Shown here: in pieces, positions 43,089 to 52,463 of the stretch
How the letters are laid out: every line of letters starts with the position of its first letter
How positions within the stretch are numbered: the stretch's first letter is position 1
NCBI RefSeq assembly: GCF_045862745.1
Contig: NZ_BQXN01000015.1
Coordinates: 1 to 54,713, forward strand
DNA from: Furfurilactobacillus entadae
GTDB taxonomy: Bacteria > Bacillota > Bacilli > Lactobacillales > Lactobacillaceae
Direction: 5' to 3'
Length of the DNA stretch: 54,713 nt
The notes under the pieces: model-generated
What the model was told of the DNA's origin: nothing
The model's database searches: none
The model's input: only the letters and a program-made list of their open reading frames with translations
Translations under genes and position numbers: made by a program

Positions 43089-43245
43089 GAGCAACTTCCT
43101 TACGTTAGCGTAGTTAATGCCCTTCATTTTATCATGAAGCCACTCCGCTGCCAAATCCACCGCGAATCGTGGTCGAATTGCTCATGATGCGAAACAGATT
43201 GGGGTAAATGCGGTCTTTTTTGTTGTAGAACGTTTGTTCGCATTA

Positions 43246-43254
43246 TGCTAAAAT
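43246..43254 (+). promoter_or_regulatory. Extended -10 element upstream of parE
   Basis: TGCTAAAAT: extended -10 at 43249-43254, about 130 bases before parE; no good -35. Nothing else was recognised between plsY and parE (43089-43385). Confidence 0.3.
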
Positions 43255-43385
43255 GAATCACGATAACGCGTTTAATGATTGGCGCATTAATGACGAAATA
43301 ATGATGGTTAACAAAATTAAGTGTGCCCCAACGCGGTTTGTGTGTTATTTTAATTTAGATAGTCTAATTGAGAGAGGATGTTGAC

Positions 43386-45461
43386 ATGGCTTCATCAGCC
43401 GAGGATTACAACGCATCAAGCATTCAAATTTTACACGGTCTCGAAGCCGTTCGGAAGCGTCCGGGGATGTACATCGGATCAACCGACGGCCGGGGCCTTC
43501 ATCACTTGGTTTATGAAATCGTGGATAACGCGGTTGACGAGGCTTTAGCAGGATTTGGTCAAGAAATCAACGTGACCATTCATGCAGACAACTCGATCAC
43601 GGTTCGCGATCATGGCCGGGGGATGCCAGTGGGAATGCACGAATCTGGTATCCCAACGCCCGAAGTTATTTTCACCGTGCTCCATGCCGGTGGTAAATTT
43701 AACGAGGGGAGCTATAAGACCTCTGGTGGTCTTCACGGAGTTGGTTCTTCCGTTGTTAACGCATTATCTGAATGGTTAACGGTGACCATCGTGAAAGACG
43801 GTCAAAAATACCAGGAAGACTTTAAAAACGGTGGCCAACCAGTGGGAACCCTTGTGAAGTTAGGCAAGACCAAAGAGGCTAACGGAACAACGGTTTCCTT
43901 CAAACCAGACCCAAGCGTCTTTACAACCACCGTTTATAACTTTAATACGTTAGAAGAACGGCTCCGTGAATCAGCATTTTTGCTGACAAACGTCAAGATA
44001 ACGTTAACAGACGAACGGGCTGATCAAGAGCGGGCGGAGACCTTCCTCTTCCCTGATGGCATCAAGGAATTTGTCGCTTACTTAAACGAGGACAAGGACA
44101 CCCTGGGTGACGTCATGTACTTTGACGGAAACAAAGAGGGTGTCGAAGTTGAAGTGGCCGCTCAGTATAACGATGGGTACTCGGAAACGACCCTTTCGTT
44201 TGTTAATAATGTGCGGACACCTGGTGGTGGGACCCATGAAGCTGGGTTACGCTCAGCCTGGACCAAGGCGTTCAATGAGTACGCGCGCAAGGTTGGTCTG
44301 TTAAAGGACAAGGATAAAAACCTTGAGGGTTCCGACGTTCGGGAAGGGCTATCCGTGGTTATCTCTATGCGGATTCCAGAAGCAATTTTGGAATTTGAAG
44401 GTCAGACGAAGGACAAGCTCGGAACTAACGAAGCGCGGACAATCGTCGATAACGTAATTAACGAGCAACTGGGCTTTTACCTGATGGAGAACGGGGAGTT
44501 TGCCCAAATGCTCATCAGAAAGTCCTTGCAAGCACGCCAAGCGCGCGAAGCTGCTAGAAAGGCCCGGGACGAAAGCCGTAACGGGAAGAAGAAGGGTCGT
44601 CAAGAACGGCTCCTCTCTGGAAAGCTAACGCCCGCACAGTCGAAGAACTCATCACGCAATGAATTATTCTTAGTCGAGGGTGATTCTGCCGGTGGTTCAG
44701 CTAAACAAGGGCGTGATCGGAAGTTCCAAGCCATTCTGCCACTGCGAGGGAAGGTCTTGAATACCGAAAAGGCTAAGTTACAAGACATCGTCAAAAATGA
44801 AGAAATCAACACCATGATCTACACGATCGGTGCCGGTGTTGGGGCTGACTTTAACATCAAGGATGCCAACTACGACAAAATCATCATCATGACGGATGCC
44901 GATGATGATGGTGCCCACATCCAGATCCTCCTGTTAACGTTCTTTTATAAGTACATGCGGCCAATGATCGACGCTGGCCGGGTGTACATTGCTTTACCAC
45001 CGCTGTATAAGCTTCAACGTGGGGTTGGAAAAAAGACGCAGATTGAATACGCCTGGACGGACGCCGAGCTTGGGACCAAGGAAAAGAAGATTGGCCGCGG
45101 TTACTCACTCCAACGGTTTAAAGGGCTTGGGGAAATGAACGCGGACCAACTATGGGAAACGACCATGGATCCACACACAAGAACATTGATCCGGGTGCGG
45201 ATCGATGACGCGGCCTTAGCTGAACGGCGGGTGACGACCTTAATGGGCGATAAAGTTGAACCACGACGTAAGTGGATTGAAGAAAACGTCGCCTTTAACT
45301 TAGAAGAGGACGGTTCGATCTTAGACAATGCGGCTGTTAATTCCGCCCATAATGTGGATGAAGATACCGAAGCGACTGACAGTGTGTCATTGACCGCTGA
45401 ATCAACCGATTCAACCAGCACTGGTCCAACGATCACCGTTTGGGACCAACCGACCGACTAG
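43386..45461 (+). CDS. parE: DNA topoisomerase IV subunit B
   Basis: ATPase subunit of the decatenating topoisomerase, 691 residues. GHKL ATP site: EIVDNAVDEALAGFG and GRGMPVGMHE, SGGLHGVGSSVVNALS. TOPRIM: FLVEGDSAGGSAKQGRDR near 426 and DADDDGAHI near 504. The neighbourhood (plsY divergent, parC 59 bases downstream) separates it from gyrB. Start 43386 follows AGAGAGGATG. The last 45 residues are acidic and low-complexity (Thr, Ser, Asp). Confidence 0.95.
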   Translation: MASSAEDYNASSIQILHGLEAVRKRPGMYIGSTDGRGLHHLVYEIVDNAVDEALAGFGQEINVTIHADNSITVRDHGRGMPVGMHESGIPTPEVIFTVLHAGGKFNEGSYKTSGGLHGVGSSVVNALSEWLTVTIVKDGQKYQEDFKNGGQPVGTLVKLGKTKEANGTTVSFKPDPSVFTTTVYNFNTLEERLRESAFLLTNVKITLTDERADQERAETFLFPDGIKEFVAYLNEDKDTLGDVMYFDGNKEGVEVEVAAQYNDGYSETTLSFVNNVRTPGGGTHEAGLRSAWTKAFNEYARKVGLLKDKDKNLEGSDVREGLSVVISMRIPEAILEFEGQTKDKLGTNEARTIVDNVINEQLGFYLMENGEFAQMLIRKSLQARQAREAARKARDESRNGKKKGRQERLLSGKLTPAQSKNSSRNELFLVEGDSAGGSAKQGRDRKFQAILPLRGKVLNTEKAKLQDIVKNEEINTMIYTIGAGVGADFNIKDANYDKIIIMTDADDDGAHIQILLLTFFYKYMRPMIDAGRVYIALPPLYKLQRGVGKKTQIEYAWTDAELGTKEKKIGRGYSLQRFKGLGEMNADQLWETTMDPHTRTLIRVRIDDAALAERRVTTLMGDKVEPRRKWIEENVAFNLEEDGSILDNAAVNSAHNVDEDTEATDSVSLTAESTDSTSTGPTITVWDQPTD

Positions 45462-45520
45462 TCCAAAAGTGTCAGTAGGACGCAATCAGAGTTAATCTTA
45501 GCGAGAGAGGAGTCGCGTTT

Positions 45521-47974
45521 GTGGCTGAAAATGAACAACACATTCAGGAACTGACCTTGGAAGATGTGATGGGTGAACGCTTTGGGCGTTACTCGAAATC
45601 CATCATTCAAGATCGGGCACTTCCTGATATTCGGGATGGGCTAAAACCCGTTCAACGCCGGATCTTGTATGCAATGAACAAGGATGGCAACACGTATGAT
45701 AAGGCATTCCGGAAGTCAGCAAAGTCTGTCGGAAATGTTATGGGTAACTATCACCCCCATGGTGATTCATCAATTTATGAAGCCATGGTGCGGATGAGTC
45801 AAGACTGGAAACTCCGTGCACCCCTCATTGAGATGCACGGGAATAACGGGTCGATCGACGCCGATCCGCCGGCTGCCATGCGGTATACGGAAGCCCGGTT
45901 GAGTAAAATTTCTGGAACGATGTTGCAAGACATCGACAAAGAGACGGTTGATTTTGTTCCGAACTTTGATGACACAGAAAATGAACCCACTGTTCTACCA
46001 GCCCGGTTCCCTAACTTATTGGTTAACGGGGCGAGCGGGATTTCAGCAGGGTATGCAACCGAAATTCCCCCGCACAATTTAACGGAAGTCATTGATGCCC
46101 TGATTTACTTGCTGGCTCATCCTAAAGCAACGACTGATGATCTAATGGGCTTTGTTAAGGGCCCTGATTTCCCAACTGGGGGGATCATTCAGGGGGTCGC
46201 CGGCATCAAAAAGGCGTACGAAACCGGCGCTGGTAAGATTGTTCTCCGCTCTAAGACTGCCATTAAGGCCCTTAAGGGTGGTAAACAAGAAATTGAAATC
46301 ACCGAGATTCCGTATGAAGTCAACAAGGCCCTGTTGGTCAAGAAGATGGACGAAATTCGGATCATGAAAAAGGTCGAGGGAATCGTCGAAGTTCGCGATG
46401 AATCCGACCGGAACGGCTTAACCATTGCGGTTGAACTAAAGTCCGGGGCGGATGCGCAGGGGATCTTAAACTACCTGTTAAAAAACACGGATCTTCAAAT
46501 CACCTACAATTTCAACATGGTGGCCATTCACAACATGCGGCCGGAACGGATCGGGCTAAAGACCGCCCTCCAGGCGTACATTGATTTCCAACGTGAAATC
46601 ATTACAAAACGGACGCACTTTGACCTTGAACGTGCCCAAAAGCGGCAACACATCGTTGAAGGGTTGATCAAAGCATTATCCATTCTGGATCAAGTCATTG
46701 CGACCATTCGGGGGAGTAAAAACCGGAAGGACGCAAAACAAAACCTGATCGACCAGTATGCCTTCACCGATCCTCAAGCTGAAGCCATTGTTACGTTACA
46801 GTTATACCGGTTGACGAACACCGATGTGACCGAACTGCAACAAGAGCATGATCATCTGACGGAAGAAATTGCGCGGTTGACCGACATTTTGGACAACGAT
46901 GCAACCTTGCGGAAAGTCATGCGATTTCAGATGCAGGATGTTAAAAAGACCTTTGGTTCTGATCGGCTTACGCAGATTGAGGCACAGATTGAGGAATTAA
47001 AGGTTGCCCGGACGGTCACCGTGGCTGACGAAGACGTCGTTTTGATGGTCTCTCACGATGGGTACATCAAACGTAGTTCACCACGGTCATACCAAGCATC
47101 CGTTACGGATGATAATGGGCTAAAGGACGAGGATTACCCAATCTTGCTTGAAAAGGTATCCACGTTGGACCACTTGTTCATCTTTACGAACAAGGGGAAC
47201 TTAATCTACCGCCCCGTTCACGAAGTCGCGGATGCCCGGTGGAAGGATACTGGGGAACACATTTCGCAATCCATTGGCTTAGCGGATGACGAAGAGCTAA
47301 TGGCCGCCTTTACGTTTAAGAGCCTAAAGGAAAGCGGGCGGTTTGTTATCGCAACGCGGCACGGTTTGATCAAACAAACGGCCTTTATGGACCTGTTACC
47401 AGGCCGGACGTATAAAAAACGGGCCAGCATGTTTGAAAAGCTGAAGCAGGCGGATGATCAGGTCGTTAACGTGGCTTACGTTGACGGCGATGACCCACTG
47501 ACCGTTATGTTAATGTCTCAACACGGCTACGGTTTGCGCTTTGATCTAGCTGAGGTGCCGACTACAGGTGCCCGGACAAGCGGGGCTAAATCCATGGACT
47601 TACGTGACGGTGATCAGGTCGTCAACTGTCAATTGGTGAGTGAAACTGATGATGTTATGATTGTGACCCAACGCGGTGCCCTAAAGAAAATGGCCGTTAG
47701 TGAAGTGACCGTTACCAGCCGGGCCCGTCGTGGGGTGATGTGCCTTCGTGAGTTGAAGACAGCACCGCATGAAATTATTGATTTCATTGCGTTGGCAAAA
47801 CGAACCCTTTCACCCGTCGAAATCGTGACGGCTCGCGGCGTTCGCCACGATGTTTTACCGGCTGAGCACGAGCGGAACGCACGTTACTCAAATGGATCGT
47901 TTGTGATCGATGTGGATACGGAAGGGTTACCACTCTCCATTCGGCGTCGTGAAGCAGAATTAGTCTTGAATTAA
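45521..47974 (+). CDS. parC: DNA topoisomerase IV subunit A
   Basis: DNA-cutting subunit, 817 residues. Catalytic Tyr122 in AAMRYTEARLS. The quinolone-determining region reads HPHGDSSIYEAMVRMSQDW, with the Ser and Glu that are the usual resistance positions unchanged. The C-terminal beta-propeller carries several repeated strands. GTG start with GAGAGGAG eight bases upstream. Forms an operon with parE and ends at a strong terminator. Confidence 0.96.
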   Translation: MAENEQHIQELTLEDVMGERFGRYSKSIIQDRALPDIRDGLKPVQRRILYAMNKDGNTYDKAFRKSAKSVGNVMGNYHPHGDSSIYEAMVRMSQDWKLRAPLIEMHGNNGSIDADPPAAMRYTEARLSKISGTMLQDIDKETVDFVPNFDDTENEPTVLPARFPNLLVNGASGISAGYATEIPPHNLTEVIDALIYLLAHPKATTDDLMGFVKGPDFPTGGIIQGVAGIKKAYETGAGKIVLRSKTAIKALKGGKQEIEITEIPYEVNKALLVKKMDEIRIMKKVEGIVEVRDESDRNGLTIAVELKSGADAQGILNYLLKNTDLQITYNFNMVAIHNMRPERIGLKTALQAYIDFQREIITKRTHFDLERAQKRQHIVEGLIKALSILDQVIATIRGSKNRKDAKQNLIDQYAFTDPQAEAIVTLQLYRLTNTDVTELQQEHDHLTEEIARLTDILDNDATLRKVMRFQMQDVKKTFGSDRLTQIEAQIEELKVARTVTVADEDVVLMVSHDGYIKRSSPRSYQASVTDDNGLKDEDYPILLEKVSTLDHLFIFTNKGNLIYRPVHEVADARWKDTGEHISQSIGLADDEELMAAFTFKSLKESGRFVIATRHGLIKQTAFMDLLPGRTYKKRASMFEKLKQADDQVVNVAYVDGDDPLTVMLMSQHGYGLRFDLAEVPTTGARTSGAKSMDLRDGDQVVNCQLVSETDDVMIVTQRGALKKMAVSEVTVTSRARRGVMCLRELKTAPHEIIDFIALAKRTLSPVEIVTARGVRHDVLPAEHERNARYSNGSFVIDVDTEGLPLSIRRREAELVLN

Positions 47975-48039
47975 TGTTTTGCTTGGGTAAACCATTAGGC
48001 AGATTAATTGAGCAGGACGATTTAAAGCGCTTCAAAACC

Positions 48040-48082
48040 AAGTGTGCTACAGTATTAACATTACTGTGAGCACACTTTTTTT
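48040..48082 (+). terminator. Terminator after parC
   Basis: AAGTGTGCT with AGCACACTT, then ACAGTA with TACTGT beyond one bulged G, 7-base loop and a T-run. Confidence 0.88.
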
Positions 48083-48185
48083 AATTAAAAACCCTTGGTC
48101 ATCCGTGTGTTAAGGGCCATAAAGTTTCACATTTGGAAAATTAGGGGCTAGTTATTAAAAAATAATTGCGATCGGGAGCTAATAC

Positions 48186-48215
48186 TTGCACGAGTAGACC
48201 ACTTTTGCGTACAAT
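48186..48215 (+). promoter_or_regulatory. Promoter of the LysR-ppaC operon
   Basis: TTGCAC at 48186-48191, 18-bp spacer, TACAAT at 48210-48215; leader of about 70 bases. Confidence 0.5.
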
Positions 48216-48294
48216 TATCGTATCGAAAAGTTTTACTTTATACTTGTTTTGGCCAATAAAACAATTAATAAATCCTTTGAAAGGTGGTTTCACA

Positions 48295-49287
48295 ATGAAA
48301 AATAAGCAAGAAACGATTTTTTCATCAAAGACGCTAACCTACTTTTTACAATTAGCCGAAACGATGAACTATACGCAAGCTGCCCAAATCCTTGGGATCA
48401 CACAGCCGGCTTTAACACAACAAATTAAAAAACTGGAACGGACAGTTGGTGCACCATTATTTTACTCCGTTGGTAAAAAGCTCCGGTTATCCGAAGCTGG
48501 GAACACCATGCTCGGCGCCACTCATGAAATTTATGATGTGTTGAACCGTGCAACCGACGAAATTCAGCAAACAACTTCTGCTGACTCTGGTGAAATCAAC
48601 ATCGGTCTGTTGGCCTCCATTGAATACTCAGTCTTTGAAGACTTTGCTATTCAATACTACGAAGCCAACCCAGACATCACGATCAACTTCCATATGTTGA
48701 CCAGAAAAGAAATCTGGGACCGTTTGGAAAATAACCGGATCGATTTGGCAATCATGTACCTTCCAGATGACAGCATTAAAAACTGGAAGCCATACCGGTC
48801 AAAGAAGATCATCACGGAAGATCTTTTATTCATTCACCACGAACAAAAAATGGCTGAACGGAAAAAGATTCGGTTAAAGGACACGTTAAACAACGTCTGG
48901 GTAACGTACCCACGCGAGTACTACTTAGACCAAGTGTTGCGTGAAAACTACAAGAATGCCATGGTTGATTTGCCAAATGCTGTGGCGCGCTTCACAACGC
49001 CTGACCAAATTTACCAATTCAGTGCTGAAACAGGGGCCTACACTGCCTTACCAAACAGCTACATCTTGGCTAAGGGATTAGAATCAGACATGTACGCTGC
49101 TCAGTTTGAACCTGGAATTAAATTTGACTTAGCGTTCGTTTTCCGTAAAGATAAAGATGAGATTCCGCGTGTCGGGAAATTACTTGATACATTCGAAACC
49201 TATTTGAATGAACAAGACTACATTTCTCGCTTAACGCAGATTCACAATAGAAAATACGGTGAACACACTGAAGGAGCAGAGAACTAA
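48295..49287 (+). CDS. LysR family transcriptional regulator
   Basis: Regulator of 330 residues. N-terminal winged helix-turn-helix: AETMNYTQAAQILGITQPAL then TQQIKKLERTVGAPLFYSVG (residues about 17-57); C-terminal substrate-binding domain of periplasmic-binding-protein type from residue 95. The start at 48295 follows AAAGGTGG; codons to 48166 run through the promoter. Its stop shares a base with the ppaC start, so the two are translationally coupled. The regulator type resembles CpsY/cell-wall or redox-linked LysR proteins, but target and ligand are unknown. Confidence 0.9.
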   Translation: MKNKQETIFSSKTLTYFLQLAETMNYTQAAQILGITQPALTQQIKKLERTVGAPLFYSVGKKLRLSEAGNTMLGATHEIYDVLNRATDEIQQTTSADSGEINIGLLASIEYSVFEDFAIQYYEANPDITINFHMLTRKEIWDRLENNRIDLAIMYLPDDSIKNWKPYRSKKIITEDLLFIHHEQKMAERKKIRLKDTLNNVWVTYPREYYLDQVLRENYKNAMVDLPNAVARFTTPDQIYQFSAETGAYTALPNSYILAKGLESDMYAAQFEPGIKFDLAFVFRKDKDEIPRVGKLLDTFETYLNEQDYISRLTQIHNRKYGEHTEGAEN

Positions 49288-50210
49288 TGAGCAAACAGTT
49301 AATTTTCGGGCACCAAAGTCCTGATACAGACGCCATCGTTGCAGCGAAGGCTTATTCATACCTGCAAAACCACCTTGGCTTCGATACAGAAGCAGTTGCT
49401 TTAGGGACACCAAACGAAGAAACTCAGTTTGTCTTGAACTACTTTGACGAACCAACACCACGGATCGTGACAAGCGTTGCGAATGAAGTTGACAGTGTTA
49501 TGCTGGTCGACCACAACGAAGCGCAACAAAGCGTTGCTGACTTAGCTGACGTAACGGTTACCCACGTGGTTGATCACCACCGGATCGCCAACTTCCAAAC
49601 GGCACAGCCGGTTTCATACCGCGCAGAACCCGTTGGTTGTACCAGCACGATCTTGGTTAAAATGTTTGACGAAGTCAAGGTTGAAATTCCGGCTCAATTG
49701 GCTGGTTTGATGTTGTCGGCCATTATCTCTGACACATTACTGTTGAAGTCACCAACAACAACTGCTGATGACCGGGCCGCCGTTATCGCCCTGGCTGAAA
49801 TTGCTGACATTGATTACCAAACATACGGTTTGGAAGAATTAAAGGCCGGCACAAACTTGGCTTCAAAGTCAGAAGCACAATTGGTTGAACAAGATGCCAA
49901 GTCATTTGACATGGGTGGCAAGACTGTTCGGATTGACCAAATCAATACCGTTGATCTTGACGAAGTGTTTGCCCGCCAAGATAAGTTAGAAGCTGCCATG
50001 GCTGCTGACGCCAAAGAAAACGGCTACGACTTATTCTTAGTGTTAGTGACAAACATCTTAGACAGCGACTCACGGTTGCTCGTTTGGGGTGAACCAGCTG
50101 ATGTTGTTGAAAAGGCCTTTAACACGACCTTAACCAACCACACTGCTAGTTTACCTGGGGTTGTTTCACGTAAGAAACAAGTTGTCCCACCATTGCAAGC
50201 AGCGTTCTAA
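49287..50210 (+). CDS. ppaC: Manganese-dependent inorganic pyrophosphatase
   Basis: Family II pyrophosphatase of 307 residues of the DHH superfamily; hydrolyses pyrophosphate from biosynthesis. Metal ligands: H9, D13, D15 in GHQSPDTDA, DHN near 73 and DHHR near 96-99; the C-terminal substrate loop SRKKQVVPPL is complete. Biased codon use suggests high expression. It overlaps the LysR stop by one base, with AAGGAG inside the end of lysR as ribosome site; a strong terminator follows. Confidence 0.96.
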   Translation: MSKQLIFGHQSPDTDAIVAAKAYSYLQNHLGFDTEAVALGTPNEETQFVLNYFDEPTPRIVTSVANEVDSVMLVDHNEAQQSVADLADVTVTHVVDHHRIANFQTAQPVSYRAEPVGCTSTILVKMFDEVKVEIPAQLAGLMLSAIISDTLLLKSPTTTADDRAAVIALAEIADIDYQTYGLEELKAGTNLASKSEAQLVEQDAKSFDMGGKTVRIDQINTVDLDEVFARQDKLEAAMAADAKENGYDLFLVLVTNILDSDSRLLVWGEPADVVEKAFNTTLTNHTASLPGVVSRKKQVVPPLQAAF

Positions 50211-50228
50211 ATCACAAATCATGGTTAA

Positions 50229-50273
50229 ACGGCACAAAGCGGATCAGTAATGATCTGTTTTGTGCCGTTTTTT
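50229..50273 (+). terminator. Terminator after ppaC
   Basis: ACGGCACAAA with TTTGTGCCGT, inner GATCA/TGATC, GTAA loop and a T-run. Confidence 0.9.
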
Positions 50274-50333
50274 GTTAGTTAACGATTCCGTTGAGCAAAT
50301 TACTTGCGCCACTGCACAAAACGTGGAAAATAG

Positions 50334-50363
50334 ACTTACGAGAAGTAAGTGTTTTATTACTTC
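50334..50363 (+). promoter_or_regulatory. Overlapping inverted repeats upstream of msrB
   Basis: ACTTAC at 50334-50339 can pair with GTAAGT at 50345-50350; GAAGTAA at 50342-50348 can instead pair with TTACTTC at 50357-50363. The two foldings exclude each other. They lie about 40-65 bases before the msrB start; either RNA switch-like pairing or a protein-binding site is possible. Confidence 0.35.
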
Positions 50364-50399
50364 AGTTGGTTAATTTAAATAATGGTGGAGGGATTGCAA

Positions 50400-50864
50400 A
50401 TGCAAGATAAAAAAGACGCACTCGCACGGTTGAGTAAGGAAGCATACGCGGTCACTCAAGAGGGTGCGACGGAACGCCCGTTTTCTGGGCAGTATGACGC
50501 GTTTGATAAACCAGGAATTTACGTTGACATTGTGAGTGGTGAACCCATGTTTTCGTCGCTGGATAAATATGACGCTGGTTGTGGGTGGCCCTCATTTACA
50601 AAGCCAATCGCACCACAAAACGTTCAGGAACACCGTGATCAATCATTTGGAATGGAACGAACTGAAGTACGGAGCCGCGACGCTAACTCACACCTTGGCC
50701 ATGTTTTTACTGATGGTCCGATCGCAGCCGGTGGGTTACGGTACTGCATCAATTCTGCGGCCCTCCGTTTTGTCCCGGCAGATCAGTTAGAGGCCCAGGG
50801 GTACACTGACTACATCAGTCAATTTCCTAACGTTTCCCAACAAGCACACCAACAGGAGGATTAA
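50400..50864 (+). CDS. msrB: Peptide methionine (R)-S-oxide reductase
   Basis: Repairs the R form of oxidised methionine using thioredoxin. It has 154 residues. Motifs: RPFSGQYDAFDKPGIYVD, CGWPSFTKP, RDANSHLGHVF and GLRYCINSAALRF with catalytic Cys116. The two CxxC zinc pairs of some members are absent. ATG 50400 is preferred to 50382, because GGAGGG precedes it. msrA follows two bases after its stop. Confidence 0.95.
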   Translation: MQDKKDALARLSKEAYAVTQEGATERPFSGQYDAFDKPGIYVDIVSGEPMFSSLDKYDAGCGWPSFTKPIAPQNVQEHRDQSFGMERTEVRSRDANSHLGHVFTDGPIAAGGLRYCINSAALRFVPADQLEAQGYTDYISQFPNVSQQAHQQED

Positions 50865-50866
50865 CG

Positions 50867-51391
50867 ATGGCAGAAGAAACAGCAATTTTTGCAGGCGGGT
50901 GTTTTTGGTGCATGGTTAAACCCTTTGACACGGTTCCAGGCATCCACAGTGTTGTCGCCGGCTACACTGGCGGCCACGTGGCCAACCCAACGTATGAGCA
51001 AGTCGCCAGTCACACAACTGGGCATACGGAAGCCGTCAAAATCACGTTTGACCCAACCGTTATGTCATATGAACAACTGGTTGATATTTACTGGCAACAA
51101 ACGGATCCAACTGACGCCATGGGTCAATTCCAAGACCGTGGTGACAGTTATCGTCCGGTAATTTATGTGAATGGTTCCGAACAGCGATCAGTGGCAGAAG
51201 CGTCTAAGGCAGCACTTGCCGCGTCTGGCCGGTTTGATCAACCGATTGTGACCCAGATCGAAGATGCCAAGCCATTTTACCCAGCTGAGGACTATCATCA
51301 GGATTTCTACAAAAAGAATCCGCTCCGCTTTGAAATGGAAGAAGCGGGTGGGCGAAGTGCGTTCATCAAGCGACAGTGGCAAGATCGGTAA
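50867..51391 (+). CDS. msrA: Peptide methionine (S)-S-oxide reductase
   Basis: Repairs the S form of methionine sulfoxide; 174 residues. Catalytic Cys12 in AGGCFWCMVKPF, then GYTGGHVANPTYEQV and TGHTEAV, the standard motifs. AGGAGG precedes the start inside the end of msrB, so both isomer-specific repair enzymes are made from one message. Confidence 0.96.
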   Translation: MAEETAIFAGGCFWCMVKPFDTVPGIHSVVAGYTGGHVANPTYEQVASHTTGHTEAVKITFDPTVMSYEQLVDIYWQQTDPTDAMGQFQDRGDSYRPVIYVNGSEQRSVAEASKAALAASGRFDQPIVTQIEDAKPFYPAEDYHQDFYKKNPLRFEMEEAGGRSAFIKRQWQDR

Positions 51392-51400
51392 CGGCTTGAA

Positions 51401-51429
51401 TTGACGGCACAAGAATTAATCTGTATGCT
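51401..51429 (+). promoter_or_regulatory. Promoter of the thi operon
   Basis: TTGACG at 51401-51406, 17-bp spacer, TATGCT at 51424-51429, directly upstream of the riboswitch. Confidence 0.6.
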
Positions 51430-51446
51430 AATAATGAATAAGCGAA

Positions 51447-51538
51447 CACCACTAGGGGGGTTCATCATTGATGAACTGAGATGGCAACTTGCCGGACCCT
51501 TTGAACCTGTAAGTTTACACTTGCGTAGGAAAGTGGTC
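51447..51538 (+). ncRNA. TPP riboswitch (THI element)
   Basis: Thiamin pyrophosphate-sensing RNA. Consensus parts in order: GGGGG in the P2 region, CTGAGA at about 51475-51481, ACCCTTTGAACCTG at 51496-51509 and GCGTAGGAAAG at 51523-51533. CCACT and AGTGG close the P1 stem. With the terminator at 51570-51609 it should stop transcription of thiM-thiD-thiE when TPP is abundant. Confidence 0.93.
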
Positions 51539-51569
51539 AGCAACCCGGGTTTTTAAGGTACGATTGAGC

Positions 51570-51609
51570 GGGGCGCTGGACCATTAATCCTGGTTCAGCG
51601 CCCTTTTTG
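51570..51609 (+). terminator. Riboswitch-controlled terminator
   Basis: GGGCGCTGGACCA with TGGTTCAGCGCCC (one wobble), 7-base loop and a run of five T, between the TPP aptamer and thiM. Confidence 0.9.
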
Positions 51610-51632
51610 TGTAATTAAAAGGAGTTGTCACA

Positions 51633-52457
51633 ATGACAAACAAGTTCACAGCCGTTGACCCGGCCTTATTAATGACCATTAGGGCGCACCAGCCGGTGGT
51701 TTTAAACCTTAGCAACATTGTCACAGTCAACGAGGTCGCCAATGCGCTAAGCGCGATCGGCGCGTCGCCCATTATGTCATGTGCACCTGAAGAAACAGCG
51801 GATCTCCTGACCATTGCCGATGCAGTTGTTCTAAACCTTGGCACATGGACACCAGCCCAAGTCACGCACATGGAGGCCCTTGGCCAAGCCGCTAACACGG
51901 ACCACGTTCCGGTGATTGTTGATCCGGTTGCCGTTGGTCTTCCAAAACGACGGCAGGTGTTTGATCACTTAATGGCGATGGTTCAACCGACCGTCATTCG
52001 TGGGAACACTGGCGAAATCGCGAGTCTTGCTGGCTTGACGGCGGTGACGCGGGGAATTGATGCAGCCAACCAAAATGGCCTGTCAACCACCATTGAAACG
52101 GCCAAAGCGGTTGCAGCACAGTACCGCTGCTGTGTGGTTGCGACTGGACCAATTGATGTCATTACGGACGGTGACCATGTCGTGATCAACCGGGCCGGAA
52201 CGCCATTGTTTGCGACCCACGTTGGTTCTGGCGACCTGCTCAGCAGTGTACTCGGTGCATTCCTTGCGGTTAGTGACCAACCGTTGACCGCAATTGCCAC
52301 AGGGACCGCGTTACTTGGGGCCATTGGCGCCTGGACGGTGACGCACCATCAATTAACTGAGCGACAACCGGGAACGTTTGGGATTCGACTATTAGATGCG
52401 CTCTGTGGCGTGACCGCTAACGACCTTGCGCCATTTATTCAATTAGGGGAGGACTAA
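51633..52457 (+). CDS. thiM: Hydroxyethylthiazole kinase
   Basis: Phosphorylates the thiazole alcohol salvaged from thiamin breakdown. It has 274 residues, ribokinase-like fold: VLNLSNIVTVNEVANALSAI, SCAPEE, NLGTWTP, PVIVDPVAVG and VIRGNTGEIASLAG. The anion-hole motif is GSGD (Asp at 201) where many ThiM have G-T-G-C; the Asp is the usual catalytic residue of the ribokinase superfamily. AAAGGAG precedes the ATG. First gene of a salvage operon. Confidence 0.94.
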   Translation: MTNKFTAVDPALLMTIRAHQPVVLNLSNIVTVNEVANALSAIGASPIMSCAPEETADLLTIADAVVLNLGTWTPAQVTHMEALGQAANTDHVPVIVDPVAVGLPKRRQVFDHLMAMVQPTVIRGNTGEIASLAGLTAVTRGIDAANQNGLSTTIETAKAVAAQYRCCVVATGPIDVITDGDHVVINRAGTPLFATHVGSGDLLSSVLGAFLAVSDQPLTAIATGTALLGAIGAWTVTHHQLTERQPGTFGIRLLDALCGVTANDLAPFIQLGED

Positions 52458-52463
52458 CACGTT

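Noticed and set aside
43386..47974. parE-parC as gyrB-gyrA
   Set aside because: The divergent plsY neighbour, the absence of recF/dnaN context and the ParC-type sequence NMRPERIGLKTALQAYIDFQ with its shorter C-terminal domain favour topoisomerase IV.
48021..48036. cre-like palindrome TTTAAAGCGCTTCAAA after parC
   Set aside because: It resembles a CcpA site but lies between a stop codon and a terminator, about 170 bases from the next promoter; position argues against function.
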